64,000 bases of DNA from Chitinophagales bacterium (GTDB lineage: Bacteria > Bacteroidota > Bacteroidia > Chitinophagales > Saprospiraceae). Below are positions 35,384 through 44,385 of the stretch, in pieces. The stretch lies in NCBI GenBank assembly GCA_017303875.1, contig JAFLBP010000013.1:62001-126000 (forward strand), in the 5' to 3' direction. The translations under genes and the position numbers were made by a program. A model generated the notes under the pieces. It did no database searches, was not told where the DNA came from, and saw only the letters and a list, made by a program, of their open reading frames with translations. Numbering within the stretch: position 1 is the first letter of the stretch; each line of letters starts with the position of its first letter.

Positions 35384-36445
35384 TTATGTGTTGAAAATCG
35401 TCAATGTTCCGGCTGTACTATCCATCTCCCCCAATACGCCCATCGGAAAGGTCATCTGATGCGCCACATGGCCAAACGGAAAACCATAAACCACCGGAAT
35501 ACCCAAAGCACCTAAACGATCACGCAGGGTATCCTGCAAACTCATGGATAACATCCCCGGCTTGGGCGAACAACCGGCAAAAACACCAAGCGCAATTCCA
35601 GCCGCCTCCCGAAGGTCTGTTCCCTGCAATAACTGCGTCAACATCCGGTCTATCCGATACGGCGACTCATCAATATCCTCCATAAAAACCAATTTATCCT
35701 TAAAAACAGGCTGAAAAGGTGTCCCGGTCATAGCCGCCAACAAGGCCAGATTACCCCCTGTCAGTGCCCCTTGGGCCTTGCCCGGTGTGATGACAAATGA
35801 CTGAAAAACCTCTCCCGTGCCATCCTCACCCGACTTAATTAGTGGTACAGTGTAGGCCGCCGATACTTCAGAGACGATCGCATTAAAGTGCCTTAAAGTA
35901 GCTTCCGGGAAATCACCACCCGCCACCGGCCCGTGGTACGTCGACAATCCGCTGCGCTGTAAAAATGCATGGTGCAACGCCGTCACATCACTGAAACCAA
36001 TAAAAGGTTTGGGGTTTTTCCGAATCAACGCATAATCAATCATCGGCAACAAACGAGTGCAACCATACCCGCCGCGTACACACCAAACCGCATCAATTAA
36101 CGGATCACTAAATGCCCAGTGCAAATCCTCCAAACGCTGCGCATCCGTTCCGGCCAAATGACCATTGTGCACACGAAGAAACTTTCCCTCTTGCACCGCA
36201 TAGCCCAACATGGCCAGATTGCCCAAAGCTTTTGTGATTTTTTCTTCTGTAACAGGACTTGCAGGCGCAATCAAAGCAACCCGCGCACCCACACGCAGCC
36301 GATCCGGACGGACCAAAGACATCACGGTCTTCCGCCCCTTCACGGGCCTAAAGGCCGATAAAACGCTGGCTGAAAGCCCGGCTAAAGCCGCCCGGCTGCT
36401 TATCGAAAAAAATTTTCGTCGCTCCACAGTCAGTACTGTTTGCAT
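35384..36445 (-). CDS. LD-carboxypeptidase (peptidase S66, LdcA-like)
   Basis: A 353-residue S66 peptidase that cleaves the terminal D-Ala from murein tetrapeptides. It shows RVGARVALIAPASPVTEEK, WCVRGGYGCTRLLPMIDY, the nucleophile elbow IGFSDVTALH (Ser), EDIDESPYRIDRML (Glu) and FGHVAHQMTFPMG (His), giving the expected triad. The N-terminus from the ATG at 36445 holds a twin-arginine-free hydrophobic stretch (RRKFFSISSRAALAGLSASV) that may be a signal, so it could be exported rather than cytoplasmic. It lies 7 nt after a sugar acetyltransferase-like gene, fitting muropeptide recycling. Confidence 0.85.
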   Translation of the reverse strand: MQTVLTVERRKFFSISSRAALAGLSASVLSAFRPVKGRKTVMSLVRPDRLRVGARVALIAPASPVTEEKITKALGNLAMLGYAVQEGKFLRVHNGHLAGTDAQRLEDLHWAFSDPLIDAVWCVRGGYGCTRLLPMIDYALIRKNPKPFIGFSDVTALHHAFLQRSGLSTYHGPVAGGDFPEATLRHFNAIVSEVSAAYTVPLIKSGEDGTGEVFQSFVITPGKAQGALTGGNLALLAAMTGTPFQPVFKDKLVFMEDIDESPYRIDRMLTQLLQGTDLREAAGIALGVFAGCSPKPGMLSMSLQDTLRDRLGALGIPVVYGFPFGHVAHQMTFPMGVLGEMDSTAGTLTIFNT

Positions 36446-36452
36446 TAAAAAT

Positions 36453-37586
36453 TTACAGCTTGATAAAAATACGCTTGGCATACAGCCACCTGCACGGGAT
36501 CCAGCAAAGCAGCATAAAAACAAGCGCAAACAAAAATGAACTGAATTCGGCGCCCTCTATCGGTTTAAACACCGTGTTATAAACCCATGACATTACCGAA
36601 GTCCTTCCTTGTACACTATCCCAGGTAATATTCCCCAATCCAATGGCCAAAACTTCAGAAAGCAGATAGGCAAACAGCGCATTACACCCAAATACGATAA
36701 AGAAGCCCGCGCCGCTCGTCCACTTTTTTACATCTATCCACCAAATGCTAAGCGCTAAAAAAATCATGGATAAACCACCCACGTATAAAACATAAGAACT
36801 CGTCCAAAGCTTTTTATTAATCGGGAAAAATAAATCCCAGGCAAGTCCGAGAAAACCACAAATCAACCCGAAAACCAACAAATCACGCACCAGCAATTCC
36901 TGTTGCTCCCGGCGTTTGGTCATCAGCTCACCGCTGAGCCAACCCAAAACGACCGTCACAATTGCCGGAAAAGTGCTTAAAATTCCTTCGGGATCAAAGG
37001 GTATCCCTTCTCCTCTATACAAATGCCGCCCGCCTAAAACAAACCGATCCAGTTGCAAGACCGCATTGCCACCCAAGGAATACAAGCCTGCCGCATTCGG
37101 CTGATCAAAGGCATACATCACGCCCCAGTATGCAAATAAAATACCCGCTGAAACCCAAATTAACCAACGACGGGATAAATTAAGAACCAAGACACTTGCA
37201 AGTCCGTAACCCAATCCAATCCTTTGCAGCACGCCCGGTATACGCCACTCCATTACATTTTCCCAATAAAAGGGAAACTTGTTCAATAAGAAACCTAATA
37301 AAAAAATCAAAGCTGCTCGCTTGAATACCTTCTTGCCTAAACCCGCCGACCATCGCCGGCCATAGCGCTCAAACGCAAACCACATCGAAACACCAACGAT
37401 AAACATAAATGACGGAAAAACAAGATCCGTCGGCGTACATCCATGCCAGTCCGCATGTTTTAGTGGCGCATATACATGCTCCCAGGTACCGGGGGTATTC
37501 ACAATGATCATCAGGGCAATGGTTAAGCCGCGATAAAAATCAATCGAAAGATAGCGTTGGGGGGTAGATGTTGGCTCAGCTGTCAT
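36453..37586 (-). CDS. heparan-alpha-glucosaminide N-acetyltransferase-like membrane protein (DUF5009/NagX-like)
   Basis: A 377-residue, about ten-TM protein with the family signatures RYLSIDFYRGLTIALMIIVN, HADWHGCTPTDLVFPSFMF and NKFPFYWENVMEWRIPGVLQ. Relatives transfer acetyl groups across a membrane to glucosamine; bacterial NagX-like proteins are linked to amino-sugar handling. The ATG at 37586 avoids an 11-residue extension. It is immediately upstream of the LD-carboxypeptidase (7 nt gap), so a peptidoglycan-recycling pair is the natural reading. Confidence 0.8.
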   Translation of the reverse strand: MTAEPTSTPQRYLSIDFYRGLTIALMIIVNTPGTWEHVYAPLKHADWHGCTPTDLVFPSFMFIVGVSMWFAFERYGRRWSAGLGKKVFKRAALIFLLGFLLNKFPFYWENVMEWRIPGVLQRIGLGYGLASVLVLNLSRRWLIWVSAGILFAYWGVMYAFDQPNAAGLYSLGGNAVLQLDRFVLGGRHLYRGEGIPFDPEGILSTFPAIVTVVLGWLSGELMTKRREQQELLVRDLLVFGLICGFLGLAWDLFFPINKKLWTSSYVLYVGGLSMIFLALSIWWIDVKKWTSGAGFFIVFGCNALFAYLLSEVLAIGLGNITWDSVQGRTSVMSWVYNTVFKPIEGAEFSSFLFALVFMLLCWIPCRWLYAKRIFIKL

Positions 37587-37641
37587 AGTTTTGATGTTGA
37601 AGAAAGTTTCATAAAACATTCTGGTTTTCCGGCATGTTCTT

Positions 37642-37649
37642 TAAGTTTG
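37642..37649 (+). promoter_or_regulatory. Bacteroidota -7 box TAAGTTTG
   Basis: TAAGTTTG fits TAnnTTTG 37 nt before the ATG at 37687; the -33 element is not clear. Confidence 0.35.
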
Positions 37650-37686
37650 CGAAAAGTACGGTTTTCCGTAAAATCAAAACGAAATT

Positions 37687-38745
37687 ATGCTATTTGCTAT
37701 CGGCACCAAAGTCCGATTCCGTTTTACCGGAGAAACCGGCACCATCATTTCCCGCCTCGATGACGATATGCTCCTCGTGCGGCTCGACAGCGACCCCGAT
37801 CTCGAAATCCCGGCCTTCGAGGAAGACCTCCTGCGCAATACGGATCAGGAACCCAACTCCGCAGGCGCCAAATTCATTGAAGGGAAAAAAGATAAACAAC
37901 CGGAAGCGCCACCCCGACGGGAAGTAAAAGCCCAATACCTTATCCTGAAACCCAAGGGCCTGCAACTCTGCTTCGAGCCTATGCCCGGTCGCGATGGAAC
38001 CGTATCACGCTATAAAACCTGGCTCGTCAACGATACCGCCCACGACCTGCTATTTGAATTTGATTTCTATACACTCCGTCGCGACATCGCACAGATGGAA
38101 AGCAAAGTAGGCCCCGGTATGGCCCTCGAACTTTGTGATATGCTCAGCGACGACCTCAACGACACCCCGGAAATATACATCGCCGTTCAGCGCATCACAA
38201 CTGCCGGCCCCGATACGCCCATAGAAAGACAACTCAAATTAAAAGCCAAGCAATTCTTCAACAGCCTGCTCACAGCGCCTATTCTCAATATGCCCTGCTA
38301 CCACTTGCTGTTGTTCGATAACTTTGACCCCGCCCAACAAAAACACTCCAAAGAAGAAACCGAAAGCCTGAAGGCTTATACCAAACAAAAAGCCCGGCCT
38401 CGCAGTAGTAATATCAAGCGCAGCAGCCCTTTCCTCTCGCACGATGTAGAAGCGTATGCGCACTTCGAGCCGGAAATTGACCTCCACATCGAAAACCTTC
38501 AACCCGGCCATGCCCGACTCGATAAAGGTGAAATTCTGCGCATCCAAATGGTTCATTTTCACCGCTTTCTCGATCAGGCCATAAAACTGGGCATTCCGCG
38601 GGTATTCATCATCCATGGTGTCGGAGAGGGAAAACTCCGAAATGCCATCGCCGATGAATTACGCCATCACCCACATGTACATAAGTTTAAAAACGAATTC
38701 CACCACAAATACGGTTACGGCGCTACCGAAGTAATCTTCGAGTAG
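37687..38745 (+). CDS. DUF2027 and Smr domain protein
   Basis: A 352-residue protein. The N-terminal SH3-like strand region (IGTKVRFRFTGETGTIISRL) leads into DUF2027 (about 70-220; YKTWLVNDTAHDLLFEFDFY). A C-terminal Smr (small MutS-related) domain (about 265-352) shows EIDLHIENL, then AIKLGIPRVFIIHGVGEGKL and HHKYGYGATEVIFE. Smr domains bind or cleave nucleic acid. This DUF2027-Smr architecture is common in Bacteroidota and its role is not established. Palindromic repeats follow the stop codon. Confidence 0.88.
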   Translation: MLFAIGTKVRFRFTGETGTIISRLDDDMLLVRLDSDPDLEIPAFEEDLLRNTDQEPNSAGAKFIEGKKDKQPEAPPRREVKAQYLILKPKGLQLCFEPMPGRDGTVSRYKTWLVNDTAHDLLFEFDFYTLRRDIAQMESKVGPGMALELCDMLSDDLNDTPEIYIAVQRITTAGPDTPIERQLKLKAKQFFNSLLTAPILNMPCYHLLLFDNFDPAQQKHSKEETESLKAYTKQKARPRSSNIKRSSPFLSHDVEAYAHFEPEIDLHIENLQPGHARLDKGEILRIQMVHFHRFLDQAIKLGIPRVFIIHGVGEGKLRNAIADELRHHPHVHKFKNEFHHKYGYGATEVIFE

Positions 38746-38760
38746 TGCAGTACTGTACTT

Positions 38761-38900
38761 TGAAGCTCCGCTTCGAAGCATGTAGGTCGAAGCTCCGCTT
38801 CGCACCAGTATAGCGAAGCTCCGCTTCGAAGCATGTAAGGCGAAGCTTGGCTTCGCACCAGTACAGCGAAGCTCCGCTTCGAAGCATGTAAGCTTCGCAC
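38761..38900. repeat. palindromic 53-bp repeats (GAAGC-TCC-GCTTC)
   Basis: The hairpin GAAGCTCCGCTTC recurs at 38762, 38815 and 38868 in a 53-bp period. Secondary hairpins of the same type (one GAAGCTTGGCTTC) alternate with it, joined by AGCATGTA and GCACCAGTA spacers. Each unit folds on itself. Confidence 0.85.
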
Positions 38901-38947
38901 GCCAGTACAACCAAGTCCCGCTTCCCACAAAACCACCACAAAGCAAA

Positions 38948-38983
38948 GAGCGGGTTGACAACCAAATGGTTATCAACCCGCTC
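38948..38983. terminator. bidirectional terminator
   Basis: GAGCGGGTTGACAACC (38948-38963) and GGTTATCAACCCGCTC (38968-38983) form a 16-bp stem with one mismatch and a 4-nt loop, with T-rich sequence on both sides. It lies between the converging DUF2027-Smr and gldN genes. Confidence 0.7.
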
Positions 38984-39033
38984 CTCATTTTGAGGACTTC
39001 TCGATAAAAGCCTCATTTTCTTGTATATAGCCG

Positions 39034-39126
39034 CGAAGCGGAGCTTCGATGTACTGTCTCGAAGCGGAGCTTCGATGTACTGTCTCGAAGCGGAGCTTCG
39101 ATGTACTGTCTCGAAGCGGAGCTTCG
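39034..39126. repeat. 26-bp tandem palindromic repeats
   Basis: CGAAGCGGAGCTTCG begins at 39034, 39060, 39086 and 39112, an exact 26-bp period with ATGTACTGTCT spacers. The array ends 6 nt from the gldN stop. The core is the same GAAGC palindrome as at 38761-38900, in inverted orientation and with a shorter spacer. Confidence 0.9.
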
Positions 39127-39131
39127 AGATA

Positions 39132-40010
39132 CTAGTACTGCCAGAGATCGTGCTCGCGGTTGAACAGATCATTTTTGATCTTGTCCGACTGCATCAGCAA
39201 GTCAACACCCTGAAGGTAGTTTTCCAGACGACGATCATACACGTTCGACTCTTTGTAGATAAAGCTTGCGAAGAAGCGCATCTCCATGTAGTCTTCCCAG
39301 GATACCGTAGCATTGGTGTTGCCGCCAGCCGCAAATACGCGGTGCTGCGCCATCAATTCGCGGGCCTGCGGATAGTATACCCAGAACATCGGACGTTCAA
39401 AACGGAAGTTACCGTCATTGTCTTTAACGTCGATCAACGGAGCAATACCCAGAATACGCACCTGCATGGTAGACGTTTCTTTGTCGAAGAACCATACCTC
39501 TTTGAGGCGGTAGCGCTTCACATCTTCCCAGTTGATGTCATTGTGTACGATTTTGATCTTCTCTTCGTACGTTTCCGGATCGAAAGTTACCACCGTATCC
39601 GTTTTGGAAAGCATCGACAGTACATCGTCGGTGCTCATACGCTTGGTAAACTTATCGTTGTCGGTAGCGTACACCGGCAGGTCGCCTTTGGAGGCAGCGT
39701 CGGAGAGGATTTTGAAAAAAGGATCTTCCGGATAAACAAAAGGAAGGTTCATTTTTTCACGTACGTCTACGATACGCCAAATGTATTTCTCCCACATGAT
39801 GTCGCTCTCGCGCACCGGCTGGTAAGGCAATACACGACGCTCGCCCATGATTTCTTTGCGTACCACGCCGTCAACAGGCGCTTCGCTTTCTTCTTCGGGC
39901 GTAATTTCTTCAGTTCTTACCTCGATTTCCTCGGGGTCTTGGGCCAGGACTGCCGTCCCGGAAAAGAGCATCAGGAGGCTCAGGCAAGTCCATTTGATAA
40001 AAGTCTGCAT
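39132..40010 (-). CDS. gldN: gliding motility / T9SS protein GldN (PorN)
   Basis: A 292-residue periplasmic T9SS component from the ATG at 40010, with signal peptide MQTFIKWTCLSLLMLFSGTA (cleavage near VLAQ). The GldN family block includes SDIMWEKYIWRIVDVREKMN, YEEKIKIVHNDINWEDVKRY and FWVYYPQARELMAQHRVFAA. It forms the periplasmic ring with GldK that docks the GldLM motor to the secretion channel. It follows gldM with a hairpin and a -7 box between, so it may be partly separately expressed. Confidence 0.95.
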   Translation of the reverse strand: MQTFIKWTCLSLLMLFSGTAVLAQDPEEIEVRTEEITPEEESEAPVDGVVRKEIMGERRVLPYQPVRESDIMWEKYIWRIVDVREKMNLPFVYPEDPFFKILSDAASKGDLPVYATDNDKFTKRMSTDDVLSMLSKTDTVVTFDPETYEEKIKIVHNDINWEDVKRYRLKEVWFFDKETSTMQVRILGIAPLIDVKDNDGNFRFERPMFWVYYPQARELMAQHRVFAAGGNTNATVSWEDYMEMRFFASFIYKESNVYDRRLENYLQGVDLLMQSDKIKNDLFNREHDLWQY

Positions 40011-40088
40011 GACTGCTCGCGTGGATTGATTAACGTTAAAGGATGTGTTTAGCAAATTTTGAACCGTGCGTGGATTAAAAGCACTGCG

Positions 40089-40096
40089 CAAAAATA
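40089..40096 (-). promoter_or_regulatory. -7 box TATTTTTG ahead of gldN
   Basis: On the minus strand TATTTTTG lies right after the palindrome at 40097-40128 and 79 nt before the gldN ATG. Its T-run doubles as the tail of a terminator-like hairpin. No clear -33 box. Confidence 0.4.
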
Positions 40097-40128
40097 CCTA
40101 AGTCGGCGTTATGTAACGCCGACTTAGG
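40097..40128. terminator. 32-nt palindrome between gldM and gldN
   Basis: CCTAAGTCGGCGTTA (40097-40111) and TAACGCCGACTTAGG (40114-40128) are perfect reverse complements around a 2-nt loop. On the gldM-gldN strand it is followed by TATTTTTG, so it could act as a partial terminator that lowers gldN readthrough or as a processing stem. Confidence 0.65.
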
Positions 40129-40140
40129 AAATTTTATTAT

Positions 40141-41682
40141 TTACTTGATCCGGAAAGTCAAACCGGGCAGTGGACGAGGCACCGCATCACCGGGGCACTT
40201 ACACTTGATATTATCAAAGAAGTAAGCATCACCGGGGCCAGCTTGGCGTACACGCTCTTCAACAGCCGCACCGAAACGGGCGCCCGAGTTCGGGATTTCC
40301 GGTGTCGGGTCAGAACGTTTCTTCAGGTAAGTCAAGGTAAAACCAACGATTTCACACTTGGCATTAAAGTCGAAGTTTTTCAGCACTGCGGCGATACCGG
40401 ATTGTGCTTTGAACTCACCGTTACCCATCATTTTGCTAGTGTGTTGTGCACCGAGCAGCGGCTCCGGATCCGGAATACGCTTCACGCGGTACTTAAAGGT
40501 CTGCGAAACGCCGGGAGCAGAAACGGTAAGGGTAGCCTCACCGGGCGTAGTAGCTGTAACGTTGTACTTGCCACCACCCGAAGGTTTCACCGATACACCT
40601 GAACCGCTAACATTAACCTGATTGGAAGACGCACCGGCAACAGAAACGCTAACCGGGTTATCTACACCAATATAGAATACGTTCATCTGATCCAGAGAAA
40701 CTGCAATCGAGCGCTGACCCACCTCATACTTGAAGTCTTTGGTGTAGGTCTTGCGGGTGTTATCCAGCGGGTTAGTTACAGAGATGTTTACAGTGTAGGT
40801 TTTTTCACCCAAACCGCTCGGAGAGATCTCGTAGTGACCAACACCATCTTTAATCGGAAGATTCTGACCACCGGCAGTGATGGTGATGTTGTTGGCCGAA
40901 GTGCTGTAAGCGCTCAGGAAAACATCAGCAACATATTTTTCACCTGCAATGATATAGCTTTTTTCAGCAGAGATACCCGGCTGGAAAGCGTCGAATTTGA
41001 TATCAACGGCGTTCATCGACTTGGCGATGGAGGCCAAAACAGCAGAAGCAGAGCTTTTACCGTCTTCCTGCATTTTACCCAGCGTGGGGAATACCGCAGC
41101 TACAGGCATGGCCTTGAACTTGTAGTCAGCCCAAGTATAGTTGTTGTATTTCGCACGGATGTTTTCAGGAATAGCTTCCACATCCAACGGCAACGTTTTT
41201 TCAATATTAGCCTTTTCCTTTGGCTCAACCAAATTTAAAAGCGCTGCGCGTGTATCTTTGATTTTTTGTTCAACCTGAGCACCGAGGCCCTCATTGATGA
41301 ACATGCGCGTAGTCAGGTCTTTGTTACGAATATCCTGCGGAATTTCCGGATCGTCTTTTGAAGCGCCTTTGGCTGCTGCAAAGAGATCTGTACGTATCTT
41401 GTTGATATAGTCGTTGAACTCCTGCGTTACACGCAATGCTTCGACAGCCTTGTTTTTCAAACTGTCATTGCGGGGCGTAGGATAGGCTGTGGCCGTCTGT
41501 TCGATACTGGCCTTGATGGCGTCGTTGTTTGCATCAACGATAGAACCACTCTTTTTCATCCCTTTATCGAGGGAGAAGAAGGCGTTCATCACCTCAGCCG
41601 ACACGTTAAGGGCGAGCAGTGCAGTCAACACCAGATACATCAGGTTGATCATCAACTGCCGCGGCTCCTTTGGTATAGACAT
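40141..41682 (-). CDS. gldM: gliding motility / T9SS motor protein GldM (PorM)
   Basis: A 513-residue protein with a short cytoplasmic N-terminus (MSIPKEPRQLMINLMYLV), one TM (about 12-32), and a long periplasmic part of four domains rich in beta strands. GldM dimerises inside the GldL ring and transmits proton-driven rotation to the GldK-GldN ring. Arg8 near the start of the TM segment corresponds to the functional N-terminal Arg of the family. It lies 53 nt after gldL. Length matches the family. Confidence 0.96.
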   Translation of the reverse strand: MSIPKEPRQLMINLMYLVLTALLALNVSAEVMNAFFSLDKGMKKSGSIVDANNDAIKASIEQTATAYPTPRNDSLKNKAVEALRVTQEFNDYINKIRTDLFAAAKGASKDDPEIPQDIRNKDLTTRMFINEGLGAQVEQKIKDTRAALLNLVEPKEKANIEKTLPLDVEAIPENIRAKYNNYTWADYKFKAMPVAAVFPTLGKMQEDGKSSASAVLASIAKSMNAVDIKFDAFQPGISAEKSYIIAGEKYVADVFLSAYSTSANNITITAGGQNLPIKDGVGHYEISPSGLGEKTYTVNISVTNPLDNTRKTYTKDFKYEVGQRSIAVSLDQMNVFYIGVDNPVSVSVAGASSNQVNVSGSGVSVKPSGGGKYNVTATTPGEATLTVSAPGVSQTFKYRVKRIPDPEPLLGAQHTSKMMGNGEFKAQSGIAAVLKNFDFNAKCEIVGFTLTYLKKRSDPTPEIPNSGARFGAAVEERVRQAGPGDAYFFDNIKCKCPGDAVPRPLPGLTFRIK

Positions 41683-41735
41683 AGGTCTTTTCTGTTTTGT
41701 TGGTTAAAGAATGTGAATACCCAAACGGAGTCCGA

Positions 41736-42335
41736 TTATTGACGACCGATGTTGGCCATAGCAGCAAGCATGTTGCCGTAAACCGTGTTCAAGGAACCGA
41801 GGTTTTTGTTCAGTGCACCGATCTGATCTTTGTAAGCTTTTACATCATCAGCGGATTTAGCCATATCAGCCATAGCTTCGTTCATCTTCGTGTAGAAGTT
41901 GCCCATGGTCTTGATTTGGTCGGAAGTGCCGGAGAAGTCTACTTCTTGCAGCGCTTTCAGAGCACCCATGCTTTTCGACATGGATTGCAGCTCTGTGAGC
42001 ATACCGCCGAGCTGACGCTCTACAACGTCGCCGTGCAGCGGCTTGAACTCTTGCATGTTGAATGCAGGGCCGGCAGTGTTAGCCAGCGGCTGAATGTTGG
42101 AGTTGTAATCGTCGAGACCCGGGTACAGTTTGTGCCAGTAGTAATCGGGCTCTGGTGGGAGGATACCCAACATAAGGAAGATGAAAATTTCAATACCCAT
42201 ACCGAGGATAAGCATCTCGGTTGCGCCCGTCCAGCTCTCTAATTTGAAGAGGGCACCGGCAAGTACGAATGCAGCGCCGACGCCGATGAGCAGGTTCTTA
42301 ACGCGTTTGAAACCTTTTGACTTGATGAAACTCAT
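41736..42335 (-). CDS. gldL: gliding motility / T9SS motor protein GldL (PorL)
   Basis: A 199-residue protein with an N-terminal two-helix membrane hairpin (about 14-56) and a cytoplasmic helical tail containing KTMGNFYTKMNEAMADMAK and YKDQIGALNKNLGSLN. Lys31 (LFKLESW) and Glu49 (GIEIFIF) occupy the places of the charged membrane residues in GldL. With GldM it forms the proton-powered motor that energises secretion and gliding. It has its own promoter and heads the gldLMN run. Confidence 0.95.
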   Translation of the reverse strand: MSFIKSKGFKRVKNLLIGVGAAFVLAGALFKLESWTGATEMLILGMGIEIFIFLMLGILPPEPDYYWHKLYPGLDDYNSNIQPLANTAGPAFNMQEFKPLHGDVVERQLGGMLTELQSMSKSMGALKALQEVDFSGTSDQIKTMGNFYTKMNEAMADMAKSADDVKAYKDQIGALNKNLGSLNTVYGNMLAAMANIGRQ

Positions 42336-42859
42336 TGTTTTTAAACTTTTTTAGCAGTTTGAAAAAGTGTTCCGACAGTGTTTGAATGGACATACGCCCC
42401 GTTAATAGGGGCGCAAAAGTAGACGATTGCTGCATCATATCCTAACAAACTGTTAATTTATCTTTTGCAAGATCACAACAATGTCAGCTATGAGCCAAAC
42501 GGCAACATTAGGATATGTGCTTGAAATCGAATGTTTTGGAATGGAAAAGGGTCTGGCAAGCCAGGCGGATTAAAACAGAATGAACAATAAACGCAAACCC
42601 TGCGTTTAAATTTCATTAACAACTCTTTTTTTTGAAAAATTTTCTCAAAAAAGAAAAGCGCCTCTTTGAAGGCATTTTTATTACCCTTGTGTCATCGAAG
42701 CAAATAGCATACCGGTTATCAAAACCAAGGCAAACTATTTACTCGTGGCATTAGCCATCGCAACACAAAGTTGACAAAAACATCTTCAAATAGGCGCTTC
42801 ACGCTGTACGTATAGGTACAAAGGTAACTTACTGTAATCCGCTAGGACAAGCAGCAGTC
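42336..42859. other. 524-nt gap between gldK and gldL
   Basis: No credible gene lies here. The only clear signal is the gldL promoter (42414-42421). The remainder is AT-rich. In many Bacteroidota gldK and gldL are close, so this spacer separates the cluster into two transcription units. Confidence 0.6.
42414..42421 (-). promoter_or_regulatory. -7 box TACTTTTG for gldL
   Basis: On the minus strand TACTTTTG lies about 80 nt before the gldL ATG. A TTTG occurs 24 nt upstream, slightly beyond the usual spacing. Confidence 0.45.
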
Positions 42860-44122
42860 TTAGAAATCATTGATCGAGCGACCCAGGAAGGTCAGTACGC
42901 AACGGAAACCAATGTAACACTTGGTGGTATCCTGATATTCCCAGGAACGTGTGCTGTTCTGTAAGAAGAACGCAACATCTTTCCAGGAACCACCGCGGAT
43001 CACCTTGCGCTTAGCCGTTTCAGGATCTTCCTCCTTGGCGTCATAGCGAATATCCGGGTTCAGGTCGTGCATGAACGTGTAAGCATTTTCGTAAAATGCG
43101 GTCTCCGTCCATTCAGCTACATTACCAGCCATGCAATACAAACCGTAATCGTTCGGGTAGTAAGCATCGGCTTTAACCGTGTACAAACCACCATCTTCAG
43201 GATAGTTACCGCGACCGGGTTTGAAGTTGGCCAGCAAACAGCCTTTGGCATTGCGTGTGTAGTAACCACCCCAAGGATAGTTAGACTCCGCATGTGTGCC
43301 GCGTGCAGCCCATTCCCATTCATGCTCGGTAGGCAGACGGAAGTCTTCCGTGTTGATACCGTCTTCGCTGTACATATCCCAAAGTTTGGAACGCCAGTAG
43401 CAGAAAGCTTTGGACATCTTCCAGTTCACACCAACAACGGGATAATCGTCGAAAGCGGGGTGCCAGAAGTAGTTACGCGTCATCGGCTCGTTGTAAGAGT
43501 AAGCGTAATCGCGTACCCAGGCGAGCGAATCGGGGTAAATCTTGATTTTCTCCTTGTGGATGTGGCTGGTACGGTTGCTGTTGCGGTCGTGTGCCGCTTT
43601 CTGCCAGTCATACCACTGGAATTCAAAAACCAGTTTGCTCACATCAAGCTCTTTGCGGCCTGCAAAACGTTCGTTGCCCGCATAGTACATGTCTTCAAGC
43701 GCACCGTCACCTTCTTCGGCATCGGCCTCCCAGTCAATGTCCTGATCCCAGTCGAGCATTGGCTCGCCTTGATCGTTTTCCGTTTCCTCAATGATGTGAT
43801 CGAGTTTGCGGTGTGCGATCGAATCGATCACCCACTGAACAAACTGGCGATACTCATTGTTTGTAATCTCGGTGTCGTCCATAAAGAATCCCTGGATAGA
43901 GATTGATTTTGGACGCTGAACGAGTTGTCGGCTTAAATCCTCGTCGCCCGCACCAACGTGCAGGGTACCTGAAGGAATGTAAACCATCCCGTAAGGGTTG
44001 ATGCCTTTCCACTTCGGACGGTCCATTACGCCGACCAGTTGTCCGCTTTCCTTTTTGCCGCAGGAAGCAGCCAATGCGGAGAGAAAGAGCAGAAGGAAAA
44101 GTGAATTTTGTAGTTGTTTCAT
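42860..44122 (-). CDS. gldK: gliding motility / T9SS lipoprotein GldK (PorK)
   Basis: A 420-residue lipoprotein: signal MKQLQNSLFLLLFLSALAASC with the lipidated Cys at 21, then a formylglycine-generating-enzyme (SUMF/FGE) fold (about 45-410). Visible motifs include DDTEITNNEYRQFVQWVIDS, RLPTEHEWEWAARG, MAGNVAEWTE and VIRGGSWKDV, ending in GFRCVL. GldK is the outer-membrane-anchored ring partner of GldN and has no known FGE activity. It follows the PorP/SprF-like gene on the same strand and is separated from gldL by 524 nt. Confidence 0.95.
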   Translation of the reverse strand: MKQLQNSLFLLLFLSALAASCGKKESGQLVGVMDRPKWKGINPYGMVYIPSGTLHVGAGDEDLSRQLVQRPKSISIQGFFMDDTEITNNEYRQFVQWVIDSIAHRKLDHIIEETENDQGEPMLDWDQDIDWEADAEEGDGALEDMYYAGNERFAGRKELDVSKLVFEFQWYDWQKAAHDRNSNRTSHIHKEKIKIYPDSLAWVRDYAYSYNEPMTRNYFWHPAFDDYPVVGVNWKMSKAFCYWRSKLWDMYSEDGINTEDFRLPTEHEWEWAARGTHAESNYPWGGYYTRNAKGCLLANFKPGRGNYPEDGGLYTVKADAYYPNDYGLYCMAGNVAEWTETAFYENAYTFMHDLNPDIRYDAKEEDPETAKRKVIRGGSWKDVAFFLQNSTRSWEYQDTTKCYIGFRCVLTFLGRSINDF

Positions 44123-44385
44123 GTTAAACACCCGTGTTTTCCTACTTATTATGTTCGGTTTGGCAAAAGAGGTCGTAAAGGTAGATGATTAAAACTTCTA
44201 CCAAAAACAATTCCAGCAAAAACTTGAATGAAATTGTTTTTCAATGGTAAAAGCAGGTCACAAACGATTTTTTAACGCCTCATTGTATGGAATGCCCTTT
44301 TTTTTGTCTTTGAAGGATAAAAAAATCAGGCGGCTCCTTTTTTAAGCTGTTTTTCTCCAAAAAAACGACTTTTTCTCGCGTCTTC

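Noticed and set aside
39021..40052. 343-residue plus-strand frame over gldN and the GAAGC repeats
   Set aside because: gldN on the minus strand is unambiguous, and the start of this frame lies in palindromic repeats.
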